A stretch of DNA of 41,947 bases, from NCBI GenBank assembly GCA_048859965.1, contig JBLIZO010000023.1, positions 1 to 41,947 on the forward strand, written 5' to 3'. Numbering within the stretch: the stretch's first letter is position 1; every line of letters starts with the position of its first letter. Under the pieces are notes generated by a model. That model was not told the origin of the DNA. It was given only the letters and a program-made list of their open reading frames with translations, and searched no databases. The DNA is from Fluviibacter sp048859965. GTDB taxonomy: Bacteria; Pseudomonadota; Gammaproteobacteria; Burkholderiales; Rhodocyclaceae. Positions 9,288 to 19,606 of this stretch are shown here, piece after piece. The translations under genes were made by a program, and so were the position numbers.

Positions 9288-9740
9288 TTAGATCCGGCGC
9301 TGCATGACCTTTTTTGTCGGGCGGTGCGGGCAGCCTTGGTCAACGCAATCGGCATACAGGCAGAGATCATGCGCCTGGATGCGGAATCCCAGCTTTTCGG
9401 CGATATCGGCCTGCTTCTTTTCAATTTCCGGGTCGCAGAACTCCACGACGCGGTCGCATTGCAGGCAAACCAGGTGATCGTGGTGTTCGCCCCGGTTCAA
9501 CTCGAACACGGCTTTGCCGGATTCAAAATTCTGTTTTTGCAGCAGGCCGGCCTGTTCAAACTGGGTCAGCGCCCGGTAAACGGTAGCTAGACCGATATCC
9601 AGCCCTTCGGTAACCAGAATGCGATAGACGTCGTCGGCCGTCAGATGGGCGTCCCGGTGGTTTTCAAAGACCTCAAGAATTTTCATCCGGGGCATCGTGA
9701 CTTTGAGTCCGGATTGCTGCAGGTCTTTCGGGCTGGGCAT
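9288..9740 (-). CDS. fur: Ferric uptake regulator Fur
   Basis: Fe(II)-dependent repressor of iron uptake genes. The start is placed at 9740 (MPSPKDLQQSGLKVTMPR, with AGGAAC upstream), giving 150 residues; the open frame extends further but without family homology. The N-terminal winged helix includes HLTADDVYRIL and IGLATVYRALTQFEQAGL. Metal ligands are visible: the HHDH motif at 86-89, CLQC (C92, C95) and a second Cys pair at C132 and C137. It is transcribed divergently from bamE. A degenerate Fur-like sequence lies in the gap, which would fit autoregulation but is not proven. Confidence 0.98.
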   Translation of the reverse strand: MPSPKDLQQSGLKVTMPRMKILEVFENHRDAHLTADDVYRILVTEGLDIGLATVYRALTQFEQAGLLQKQNFESGKAVFELNRGEHHDHLVCLQCDRVVEFCDPEIEKKQADIAEKLGFRIQAHDLCLYADCVDQGCPHRPTKKVMQRRI

Positions 9741-9804
9741 AAAACGGTTCCTGAGAAGGTGACTTCGGATATGATAACGGCTTTTGCATCGAGCTGTTTC
9801 GACC
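9741..9804. promoter_or_regulatory. fur-bamE divergent control region
   Basis: GGATATGATAACGG (9767-9780) contains -10-like hexamers on both strands: TATGAT (9770-9775) on plus, and an overlapping TATCAT on minus. It also resembles two GATAAT-type Fur hexamers. The -35 positions are poor on both strands. This suggests, but does not establish, a shared divergent promoter with Fur control. Confidence 0.35.
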
Positions 9805-10389
9805 ATGCCTCTTTTCCGGACCTCCGCCGTCTCGACCCGTTCCGGTCATGGCATCCTGACGGCCATGCGCTACGGTGGCCTGTTGCTGTCGTTCGCTTTG
9901 TTGAGTGGTTGCGTCGCCGAGCGCTACTTTCTTGAATATCGCGTGAACGTTCAACAGGGGAACGTGGTTGAACAGAAGCAGATCGTTCAGCTGCGACCGG
10001 GCATGACGCGCGATCAGGTGCGCTATGTGCTGGGTACGCCGTTGCTGCAGGATCCGTTTCACGCCAATCGCTGGGATTATGTCTATCGCTATGAAGACGG
10101 GGCGACGGGTGACATCACGATGCGCAATATTTTTGTTCACTTCAATCCCGCCGGTCAATTGGAGCGCGTGGGCGGCGATGTCGCCGCCGGTCAGCCGGCC
10201 GATGTGCAGTTTACGGGTAATCTGAGCGCCGATCAGGCCGCCGCCGATGCGGTGGCCAATCAGGCGCAATCGAATCAGCCGCAGGTCATCGACCTGGGTT
10301 CGCTGCCCGAGGATGCGGAAGGCCCGGCCGAAAACGTGGCGGCCGACGGTGATTCGTGGTGGTGGCGCTTCCTCCACCTCTTCAAATAA
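9805..10389 (+). CDS. bamE: Outer-membrane assembly lipoprotein BamE (SmpA)
   Basis: Small lipoprotein of the BAM complex that inserts beta-barrel proteins into the outer membrane. The signal segment MRYGGLLLSFALLSGC ends in a lipobox LSGC, with the lipidated Cys at residue 36 if the start is 9805. A shorter start at 9865 gives a 16-residue signal and is nearly as likely, since neither has a good Shine-Dalgarno. The BamE core follows: LRPGMTRDQVRYVLGTPLLQDPF and the RWDYVYRYED strands. About 60-70 residues follow the core, rich in Ala, Asp and Gln and ending WWWRFLHLFK, well beyond E. coli BamE (about 113 residues). dapB begins 14 nt downstream. Confidence 0.93.
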   Translation: MPLFRTSAVSTRSGHGILTAMRYGGLLLSFALLSGCVAERYFLEYRVNVQQGNVVEQKQIVQLRPGMTRDQVRYVLGTPLLQDPFHANRWDYVYRYEDGATGDITMRNIFVHFNPAGQLERVGGDVAAGQPADVQFTGNLSADQAAADAVANQAQSNQPQVIDLGSLPEDAEGPAENVAADGDSWWWRFLHLFK

Positions 10390-10403
10390 TTCAAGGAAAG
10401 TTT

Positions 10404-11228
10404 ATGTCCAGTTCCTCGTCGGATACCGTGAAGATTGCCATTGCAGGCGCGTCTGGTCGTATGGGCCGCATGCTGATCGAAGCGGTGCTGCGTGATCCTG
10501 CAACGACGCTGCATGCGGCGTTTGAACGTGAAGGCAGTGAGTTCGCGGGGCGTGACCCGGGAGCGTTTGTTGGTCAGAGCACGTCGGTACGTATCAGCAC
10601 CGATGTGGCCGCCGGCCTCAAGGGCGCCGACTGTATGATCGACTTTACGCGTCCGGAAGCGACGCTCGTTCATCTCCAGGCCTGTAAGGACGCCGGCGTC
10701 GGTATGGTGATTGGTACGACGGGTTTCGAAGAGGCGGGCAAGGCGGCGATTGAGGCTGCCGCCAAGTCGGTGCCGGTCGTTTTTGCCCCAAATATGAGTG
10801 TGGGCGTCAACGTTACCTTCAAACTGTTGGAAATTGCAGCCGGTATTCTGAATAGCGGCTACGACGTGGAAATCGTCGAAGCGCATCACCGCCACAAGGT
10901 GGATGCACCCTCGGGCACGGCGCTGCGCATGGGCGAGGTCGTGGCTCAGGGCTTGGGTCGCAATCTCAAGGATGTGGCGGTCTATGGCCGTGAAGGTGTC
11001 ACGGGCGAGCGCGATGAAACCACTATTGGCTTCGCCACGGTGCGTGGCGGCGACATCGTTGGTGATCATGTCGTGATGTTCTGCGGTACCGGCGAGCGGG
11101 TTGAAATCGGCCATAAGGCCAGTAGCCGCATGCCGTATGCCTTGGGTAGCGTTCGTGCCGCAAAATTCATGCGTGGTCACGCTAAGGGCTTGTTTGATAT
11201 GCAGGATGTACTCGGCCTGCGTGGCTGA
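10404..11228 (+). CDS. dapB: 4-hydroxy-tetrahydrodipicolinate reductase
   Basis: NAD(P)H-dependent reductase of the diaminopimelate/lysine pathway, which supplies peptidoglycan precursors. The 274-residue protein has the Rossmann motif GASGRMGR at 15-22. The catalytic EAHHRHKVDAPSGTA segment has H161, H162 and K165 in the expected positions. The start is at 10404 with AAGGAAAG just upstream; a longer in-frame version would run back into bamE. Probably co-transcribed with bamE. Confidence 0.98.
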   Translation: MSSSSSDTVKIAIAGASGRMGRMLIEAVLRDPATTLHAAFEREGSEFAGRDPGAFVGQSTSVRISTDVAAGLKGADCMIDFTRPEATLVHLQACKDAGVGMVIGTTGFEEAGKAAIEAAAKSVPVVFAPNMSVGVNVTFKLLEIAAGILNSGYDVEIVEAHHRHKVDAPSGTALRMGEVVAQGLGRNLKDVAVYGREGVTGERDETTIGFATVRGGDIVGDHVVMFCGTGERVEIGHKASSRMPYALGSVRAAKFMRGHAKGLFDMQDVLGLRG

Positions 11229-11256
11229 GGCAGGTCTGCCGGACTGCTTGGGGCAC

Positions 11257-11285
11257 TAGCGCGACGCAGCATTTTTCGCTATAAT
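11257..11285 (+). promoter_or_regulatory. Promoter of carAB
   Basis: A perfect TATAAT at 11280-11285 in the setting TTTTTCGCTATAATTTGG, a pattern common in betaproteobacterial promoters. The -35 position (TAGCGC at 11257-11262, 17-nt spacer) is weak. The start would be near 11292, which leaves a leader of about 105 nt before the preferred carA start at 11397. Confidence 0.7.
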
Positions 11286-11300
11286 TTGGCAGCTTAATAT

Positions 11301-11370
11301 CCTGCATTTGCAGGAATCAAGCGGGAGTACCAGTGCAGCCGCCTTCGGGCGGTGTTCATGGGCTCCCGCT
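11301..11370 (+). promoter_or_regulatory. Structured 5' leader of carA
   Basis: Three helices can be drawn. The first is CCTGC/GCAGG at 11301-11314. The second is an outer 8-bp perfect pairing AGCGGGAG (11320-11327) with CTCCCGCT (11363-11370). Enclosed in it is GCCGCC-UUCG-GGCGGU (11338-11353), a stem capped by the very stable UUCG tetraloop. The likely carA Shine-Dalgarno (GGAG at 11388-11391) lies 17 nt after the outer stem. I do not recognise it as a named riboswitch. Confidence 0.55.
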
Positions 11371-11396
11371 TTGCATGTCTGCCATCCGGAGCCGCT

Positions 11397-12605
11397 GTGT
11401 CCTACTCTGAGTCGTCCGCCTCGTCTGTCTTGTCCGCTGCCAAGGGCAGCATCTCGTTCTGTTCCAGCCGACCGGCTGCGATGCTGGTGCTGGCCGATGG
11501 GTCGGTATTCCGCGGGGAATCCATCGGCGCGGCGGGTAAAACCTCCGGCGAGGTGGTTTTCAATACGGCGATGACCGGTTATCAGGAAATCCTGACGGAT
11601 CCGTCATATTGCCGCCAGATCGTCACCCTGACGTACCCGCATATCGGCAATGTGGGGTGTAACGACGAAGACTTTGAATCCGGTGCCAACTATGCTGCGG
11701 GTCTGGTGATCCGCGATCTGCCGCTGGTTGCGTCTAACTGGCGTGCGCAGAGCGACCTGTCGTCGTATCTGGTCAAGCACGGCATTGTCGCCATTGCCGG
11801 TATCGATACACGCAAACTGACGCGCATCCTGCGCGAAAAGGGCGCCCAGGCCGGCTGCATTATCGCTGCCGCTGCCGGTGAAACGCTGGATGAAGCGACG
11901 GCGCTTGCCGAAGCCAAGGCTTTCCCGGGGCTGGCCGGTATGGATCTGGCGCGGGAGGTTACGGTAGACAAGTCGTATACGTGGAATCAAGGCGAGTGGA
12001 CGCTTGGCGGGTACGTTACGGCGCCATCGCCACGCTTCAAAGTGGTGGCCTACGACTTCGGTGTCAAGCGCAATATTCTGCGTATGCTGGCCGAGCGTGG
12101 CTGCGACGTGACCATCGTTCCGGCGCAAACGCCGGCTGCCGACGTGTTGGCGATGAATCCGGATGGGGTTTTTCTGTCGAACGGTCCCGGAGACCCGGAG
12201 CCGTGTGATTATGCGATTGCCGCGATCCGTGAATTTCTTGCCGTGAAAATGCCGTTGTACGGTATCTGCCTGGGTCACCAGTTGTTGGCGCTGGCCGCCG
12301 GTGCCAAGACCGTGAAGATGAAATTCGGCCACCATGGCGCCAATCACCCGGTTATGGATCTGGCAACGGGCCAGGTGCTCATCACGAGCCAGAACCATGG
12401 TTTTGCGGCGGATGCGCAAACGCTGCCGTCCAACGTGCGCGTAACCCATGTGTCGCTGTTCGACGGCACGCTGCAGGGCATCGCGCTAACCGACGCGCCG
12501 GCGTTCTCCTTCCAGGGGCACCCGGAAGCCAGCCCCGGCCCGCACGATGTGAGCTACCTCTTTGACCGATTCATCGATCTGATGTTTCAGCACTCCGTAA
12601 AATAA
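11397..12605 (+). CDS. carA: Carbamoyl-phosphate synthase small (glutaminase) subunit
   Basis: Hydrolyses glutamine and passes ammonia to CarB for carbamoyl phosphate, used in arginine and pyrimidine synthesis. The N-terminal domain starts at LVLADGSVFRGESIGA and contains NTAMTGYQEILTDPSY. The C-terminal class I glutaminase has the nucleophile motif GICLGHQ and the HPEASPGPHD segment. The start is uncertain: GTG at 11397 has GGAG 5 nt upstream and gives 402 residues. ATG 11358 lies inside the leader hairpin, and ATG 11481 begins right at the conserved domain but has no Shine-Dalgarno. carB follows after 13 nt. Confidence 0.95.
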   Translation: MSYSESSASSVLSAAKGSISFCSSRPAAMLVLADGSVFRGESIGAAGKTSGEVVFNTAMTGYQEILTDPSYCRQIVTLTYPHIGNVGCNDEDFESGANYAAGLVIRDLPLVASNWRAQSDLSSYLVKHGIVAIAGIDTRKLTRILREKGAQAGCIIAAAAGETLDEATALAEAKAFPGLAGMDLAREVTVDKSYTWNQGEWTLGGYVTAPSPRFKVVAYDFGVKRNILRMLAERGCDVTIVPAQTPAADVLAMNPDGVFLSNGPGDPEPCDYAIAAIREFLAVKMPLYGICLGHQLLALAAGAKTVKMKFGHHGANHPVMDLATGQVLITSQNHGFAADAQTLPSNVRVTHVSLFDGTLQGIALTDAPAFSFQGHPEASPGPHDVSYLFDRFIDLMFQHSVK

Positions 12606-12618
12606 TCAGAAGCACCCC

Positions 12619-15825
<3,207 letters not shown>

Positions 15826-15835
15826 TTGAACCGCT

Positions 15836-16312
15836 ATGTCTAAAGTTCCATTAACCGTGGCGGGTGCCGCTTTGCTCAAGGAAGAGCTGCATCGGTTGAA
15901 AACGATCGAACGCCCGGCTGTGATCGAGGCGATTGCCGAGGCGCGTGCCCATGGCGATCTGTCGGAAAACGCCGAATACGATGCGGCCAAAGAAAAGCAG
16001 GGTTTCATCGAAGGCCGTATTCAGGAAGTGGAAGGCAAACTCAGCCATGCCCAGATCATTGATCCGGCCGCTATGGATGCCGATGGTCGTTGTGTGTTCG
16101 GCGCAACGGTCGATCTGGAAGATGCCGACTCAGGTCAGAGCGTGACCTATCAGATCGTTGGCGAAGACGAAGCCGATATCAAGCAGGGCAAGATCTCGTT
16201 TGCTTCGCCGCTGGCCCGTGCGCTGATCGGTAAATTTGCCGGTGATGTCGTGCAGGTGCAGACGCCGGGTGGCCAGCGCGAATACGAGATGATCGACGTC
16301 CGCTACGTTTGA
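15836..16312 (+). CDS. greA: Transcription elongation factor GreA
   Basis: Binds the secondary channel of RNA polymerase and stimulates cleavage of backtracked RNA. The 158-residue protein has the N-terminal coiled-coil hairpin with the acidic tip ARAHGDLSENAEYDAAKE (about residues 34-51). The C-terminal FKBP-like domain includes YQIVGEDEADIKQGKISFASPLARALIGK. Length and motifs are standard. Only 10 nt separate it from carB, and it converges on yhbY. Confidence 0.98.
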   Translation: MSKVPLTVAGAALLKEELHRLKTIERPAVIEAIAEARAHGDLSENAEYDAAKEKQGFIEGRIQEVEGKLSHAQIIDPAAMDADGRCVFGATVDLEDADSGQSVTYQIVGEDEADIKQGKISFASPLARALIGKFAGDVVQVQTPGGQREYEMIDVRYV

Positions 16313-16325
16313 TTGCGGCATTGGC

Positions 16326-16343
16326 GCGGGATGTCAGTCCCGC
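16326..16343. terminator. Stem-loop between convergent greA and yhbY
   Basis: GCGGGA (16326-16331) pairs with TCCCGC (16338-16343) across a 6-nt loop in the 40-bp gap between the two stop codons. There is no T-run on either side, so termination is only suggested by position. Confidence 0.35.
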
Positions 16344-16352
16344 ATCCGGGCG

Positions 16353-16772
16353 TTAGTTATTCTGGAAGTTACGCTTGAGTTGGCGCGGGGGCTTGCGACG
16401 TCCCGTGGCTCTGCCCGATTTGTCGGTGGGCGCTTTTTCCAGTTTCGGGCGCCAGACGACGAGCAGCTTGCCGATATGCTGCACAGCGGCGGCACCCAGC
16501 GCTGCGCAGATGTCGCGCAGATAGGTTTCACGCAATTCGCGCTCATCGCTGACCACACGGATCTTGATGAGACCGTGGATGTTGAGCGAATGGTCAATTT
16601 CCTTGAGGACACTCGGCGAGAGCCCGTTATCAGCAATGGTGACCACCGGGCTCAGGCTATGTGCTTCGGCCTTGAGTTCGCGGCGTTGTGCCGTGCTGAT
16701 GGCCAATGCACCGGCCGCTGGGGCGAGAGGGGCTTCTTCGGCAATCAGTTGAGCGAGTCGATCGTTGGTCAT
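16353..16772 (-). CDS. yhbY: YhbY/CRM-domain RNA-binding protein
   Basis: Small RNA-binding protein associated with pre-50S ribosomal particles in E. coli. The 139-residue product starts at 16772 (MTNDRLAQLIAEE). The single CRM domain (about residues 25-110) includes QRRELKAEAHSLSPVVTIADNGLS, IDHSLNIHGLIKIRV and a GKLLVVWRP end. A basic C-terminal tail (SGRATGRRKPPRQLKRNF) extends past the roughly 97-residue E. coli protein and may add RNA affinity. It is divergent from rlmE, and its promoter region holds a perfect palindrome. Confidence 0.92.
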   Translation of the reverse strand: MTNDRLAQLIAEEAPLAPAAGALAISTAQRRELKAEAHSLSPVVTIADNGLSPSVLKEIDHSLNIHGLIKIRVVSDERELRETYLRDICAALGAAAVQHIGKLLVVWRPKLEKAPTDKSGRATGRRKPPRQLKRNFQNN

Positions 16773-16824
16773 AATCAAAAAGTGGGTCCAGGAGCAGGAA
16801 AGGCCGTAAACACGGATAATGCAA

Positions 16825-16845
16825 GGCTGGCATTGTACGCCAGCC
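16825..16845 (-). promoter_or_regulatory. yhbY -10 box inside a perfect palindrome
   Basis: GGCTGGC (16825-16831) and GCCAGCC (16839-16845) flank a 7-nt centre that reads GTACAAT on the minus strand, giving a TACAAT -10 hexamer (16832-16837) about 60 nt before the yhbY ATG. The -35 position is weak. The arrangement could be an operator overlapping the promoter, or a hairpin early in the rlmE-side transcript. Confidence 0.45.
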
Positions 16846-16903
16846 ACGAACGTAACAGCGTAATCACTCAAGAATCAGCAGTCAGGTAATAGCGGACAGA
16901 ATT

Positions 16904-17527
16904 ATGGCAAGAACCAAAACCAGTAAGGCGTGGATGCGCGAACATGTTAATGATCCATGGGTCCAGCGCGCCAAGGCGGAAGGCTGGCGTTCGCGCGCCG
17001 CTTTCAAGCTGATGGAGATTGACGACAAGGACAAGCTGATTCGCCGTGGCGCTATCGTGGTCGATCTGGGGTGTACGCCGGGCGGTTGGTCACAGGTGGC
17101 GCGCAAACGCTTGGGCAACACGGGACGCGTGATCGGTCTCGATCTGTTGCCGCTGGATCCTCTGTTGCCGGGGGTCGAGTTTCTCCAGGGCGATTTTCAT
17201 GAAGAGTCAGTGTTGAAGCAGGTGGAAGAGATGCTGCGCGGGGCCAAAGTGGATCTTGTGCTTTCGGATATGGCCCCCAATATGTCGGGTATTCCCCTGT
17301 CCGATCAGGCGCGTTCGATTCACCTGGCGGAATTGGCCTTGGATTTTGCCGCGAATCATCTGCAGCCGCAGGGGGCGTTTCTGGTCAAGGTCTTTCAGGG
17401 GTCCGGTTTTGCGGAGTACGTCGTGGCGATGCGCCAGGTGTTCCGCAAAGTGGTGACCCGTAAACCGGATGCTTCGCGCGGGCGCAGTAGCGAGTTGTAC
17501 TTGTTGGGTGTGGGGTTAAAGAGTTGA
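16904..17527 (+). CDS. rlmE: 23S rRNA (uridine-2'-O)-methyltransferase RlmE (FtsJ/RrmJ)
   Basis: SAM-dependent methyltransferase that modifies U2552 in the 23S A loop, a heat-shock function in E. coli. The 207-residue protein shows the SAM-binding motif DLGCTPGGWSQVA (residues 54-66). The catalytic K-D-K-E tetrad is at K35, D122, K162 and E197. It is the usual partner of ftsH, which starts 126 bp downstream. The 131-bp gap to yhbY should hold its promoter, but I see no convincing sigma-70 or sigma-32 element reading to plus. Confidence 0.97.
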   Translation: MARTKTSKAWMREHVNDPWVQRAKAEGWRSRAAFKLMEIDDKDKLIRRGAIVVDLGCTPGGWSQVARKRLGNTGRVIGLDLLPLDPLLPGVEFLQGDFHEESVLKQVEEMLRGAKVDLVLSDMAPNMSGIPLSDQARSIHLAELALDFAANHLQPQGAFLVKVFQGSGFAEYVVAMRQVFRKVVTRKPDASRGRSSELYLLGVGLKS

Positions 17528-17611
17528 AGTCGTCGTAACACAGTAACGCGTGGGGTCTCCGATGCCATTGCAGTCTTAAGGATTGTTCAAGGTTGCAACA
17601 CAGAGTCGGGG

Positions 17612-17617
17612 TAGAAT
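17612..17617 (+). promoter_or_regulatory. Possible ftsH -10 box
   Basis: TAGAAT lies 36 nt before the ftsH GTG in the rlmE-ftsH gap, but no matching -35 is visible at 16-18 nt spacing. The gap may simply be an untranslated link in an rlmE-ftsH transcript. Confidence 0.3.
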
Positions 17618-17653
17618 AGAACATCGGTTTCACTTTTCAGGCAGAAAGCCATC

Positions 17654-19540
17654 GTGAATAACAATCTGTTACGCAACGTCGCCATCTGGGTAGTCATCGG
17701 TCTGGTGCTGATGACGGTCTTCAACCAGTTCAACAACAAGCAGAGCGCGCAGAACGCGATCGAATACTCTCAGTTCATCGAAGAGGTGAAGGACGGCAAG
17801 ATCAGCAAGGTCGTCATGGAGGGTCGTAACCTCAAAGCGACCACGACCGACGGGAAGAAGATTACTTCCTACGCGCCGCCGGATATCTGGCTGGTGTCTG
17901 ATCTGCTGAAGAGCGGCGTCAAGATCGAAGCCAAGCCCGAAGAAGAACCGTCATTGCTGATGAATGTCTTTGTCAGTTGGTTCCCGATGCTGCTGTTGAT
18001 CGGCGTGTGGATTTTCTTTATGCGCCAGATGCAAGGGGGCGGCGGCAAGGGGGGCAGTCCGTTCTCGTTCGGCAAGAGCAAGGCGCGCATGATGGACCAG
18101 GCACAGAATACGGTGACGTTTGCCGATGTCGCCGGTTGCGATGAGGCCAAGGAAGAAGTCCAGGAACTGGTCGATTTCCTGAAAGACCCGACCAAATTCC
18201 AGAAACTGGGTGGCCGGATTCCGCGTGGTGTGCTGATGGTGGGCAGCCCGGGTACGGGTAAGACGTTGCTGGCCAAAGCCATTGCCGGTGAAGCCAAAGT
18301 GCCGTTCTTCTCGATTTCCGGTTCGGATTTTGTGGAAATGTTCGTCGGCGTGGGTGCTGCTCGCGTACGTGATATGTTCGAACAGGCGAAAAAGCAGTCG
18401 CCTTGCATTATCTTCATCGATGAAATCGATGCCGTGGGTCGCCATCGTGGCGCCGGTCTGGGTGGTGGTAATGATGAACGGGAGCAGACGCTGAACCAGA
18501 TGCTGGTGGAGATGGACGGCTTCGAGGGCAGCCAGGGTGTGATTGTCATTGCCGCAACCAACCGTCCCGATATTCTGGATCCGGCGTTGCTGCGCCCGGG
18601 CCGTTTTGACCGCCAAGTGGTTGTGCCGCTGCCGGATATCCGCGGTCGCGAAGAAATCATCAAGGTGCACATGCGCAAGGTGCCGGTGGCACCGGACATT
18701 AAAGCCGATATTCTGGCCCGTGGTACACCGGGGTTTTCGGGTGCCGATCTGGCGAACCTGGTGAATGAGGCGGCGCTGTTTGCGGCGCGTCAGAACAAGC
18801 GTTTGGTCGACATGGAAGATTTCGAGAAGGCCAAAGACAAGATCATGATGGGCGCTGAGCGTCGCAGTATGGTCATGAGTGAAGACGAGAAGCGCAATAC
18901 GGCGTATCACGAGTCGGGTCATGCTGTTGTTGCCAAGTTGTTGCCGAAGTCGGACCCGGTACACAAGGTCACGATCATTCCGCGCGGCCGTGCACTGGGC
19001 GTGACCATGCAGTTGCCGGAGCAAGATCGTTATGCTTATGACCGCCAGTATCTGCTTGACCGCATCGCTGTGCTCTTTGGCGGTCGCGTCGCTGAAGAGT
19101 TGTTCATGCATCAGATGACGACGGGTGCTTCGAACGACTTTGAACGTGCGACGTCGATGGCCCGCGATATGGTTACCCGGTACGGCATGTCGGACCTGGG
19201 GCCGATGGTTTACGGCGAGAACGAGGGCGAGGTTTTCCTCGGTCGCTCGGTGACGACGCATAAGGCGTTGTCCGAGGCCACTATGCAGAAAGTCGATGCC
19301 GAGATTCGTCGTATTATCGACGAGCAATATGCGTTGGCTAAGCGCCTGCTGGACGAGAATCGCGACAAGGTGGAAGCCATGACGCAGGCGCTTCTGGAAT
19401 GGGAAACCATCGATGCCGACCAGATTAACGACATCATGGCCGGTAATACGCCACGTCCGCCCCAGCCGCCGGGGTCTTCGACCCCGACGCCGTCAGCGCC
19501 TGCTGCAGCAGACGCTTCGGGCGCCGCCGCGACGGCGTGA
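17654..19540 (+). CDS. ftsH: ATP-dependent zinc metalloprotease FtsH
   Basis: Inner-membrane AAA+ protease that degrades damaged membrane proteins and regulators such as sigma-32 and LpxC in E. coli. The 628-residue protein has transmembrane segments near 8-26 and 100-122. The AAA domain carries Walker A GSPGTGKT (197-204), Walker B CIIFIDEIDAVG and the second region of homology (ATNRPDILDPALLRPGRFDRQ). The zinc motif HESGH is at 419-423. The start is GTG with a modest CAGG upstream. The tail after about 600 is a low-complexity Pro/Ala/Ser/Thr stretch. A strong terminator follows 20 bp later. Confidence 0.98.
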   Translation: MNNNLLRNVAIWVVIGLVLMTVFNQFNNKQSAQNAIEYSQFIEEVKDGKISKVVMEGRNLKATTTDGKKITSYAPPDIWLVSDLLKSGVKIEAKPEEEPSLLMNVFVSWFPMLLLIGVWIFFMRQMQGGGGKGGSPFSFGKSKARMMDQAQNTVTFADVAGCDEAKEEVQELVDFLKDPTKFQKLGGRIPRGVLMVGSPGTGKTLLAKAIAGEAKVPFFSISGSDFVEMFVGVGAARVRDMFEQAKKQSPCIIFIDEIDAVGRHRGAGLGGGNDEREQTLNQMLVEMDGFEGSQGVIVIAATNRPDILDPALLRPGRFDRQVVVPLPDIRGREEIIKVHMRKVPVAPDIKADILARGTPGFSGADLANLVNEAALFAARQNKRLVDMEDFEKAKDKIMMGAERRSMVMSEDEKRNTAYHESGHAVVAKLLPKSDPVHKVTIIPRGRALGVTMQLPEQDRYAYDRQYLLDRIAVLFGGRVAEELFMHQMTTGASNDFERATSMARDMVTRYGMSDLGPMVYGENEGEVFLGRSVTTHKALSEATMQKVDAEIRRIIDEQYALAKRLLDENRDKVEAMTQALLEWETIDADQINDIMAGNTPRPPQPPGSSTPTPSAPAAADASGAAATA

Positions 19541-19560
19541 TTGCCGCCGGTTGAATTCAT

Positions 19561-19589
19561 GGCCGACCCTTTCGGGTCGGCCTTTTTTT
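19561..19589 (+). terminator. Factor-independent terminator after ftsH
   Basis: Perfect 9-bp stem GGCCGACCC (19561-19569) / GGGTCGGCC (19574-19582), TTTC loop, then seven T (19583-19589). Textbook form. folP starts 17 nt later, so folP needs its own promoter or read-through. Confidence 0.92.
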
Positions 19590-19606
19590 AAGGTCGCTCC
19601 GAGCTC

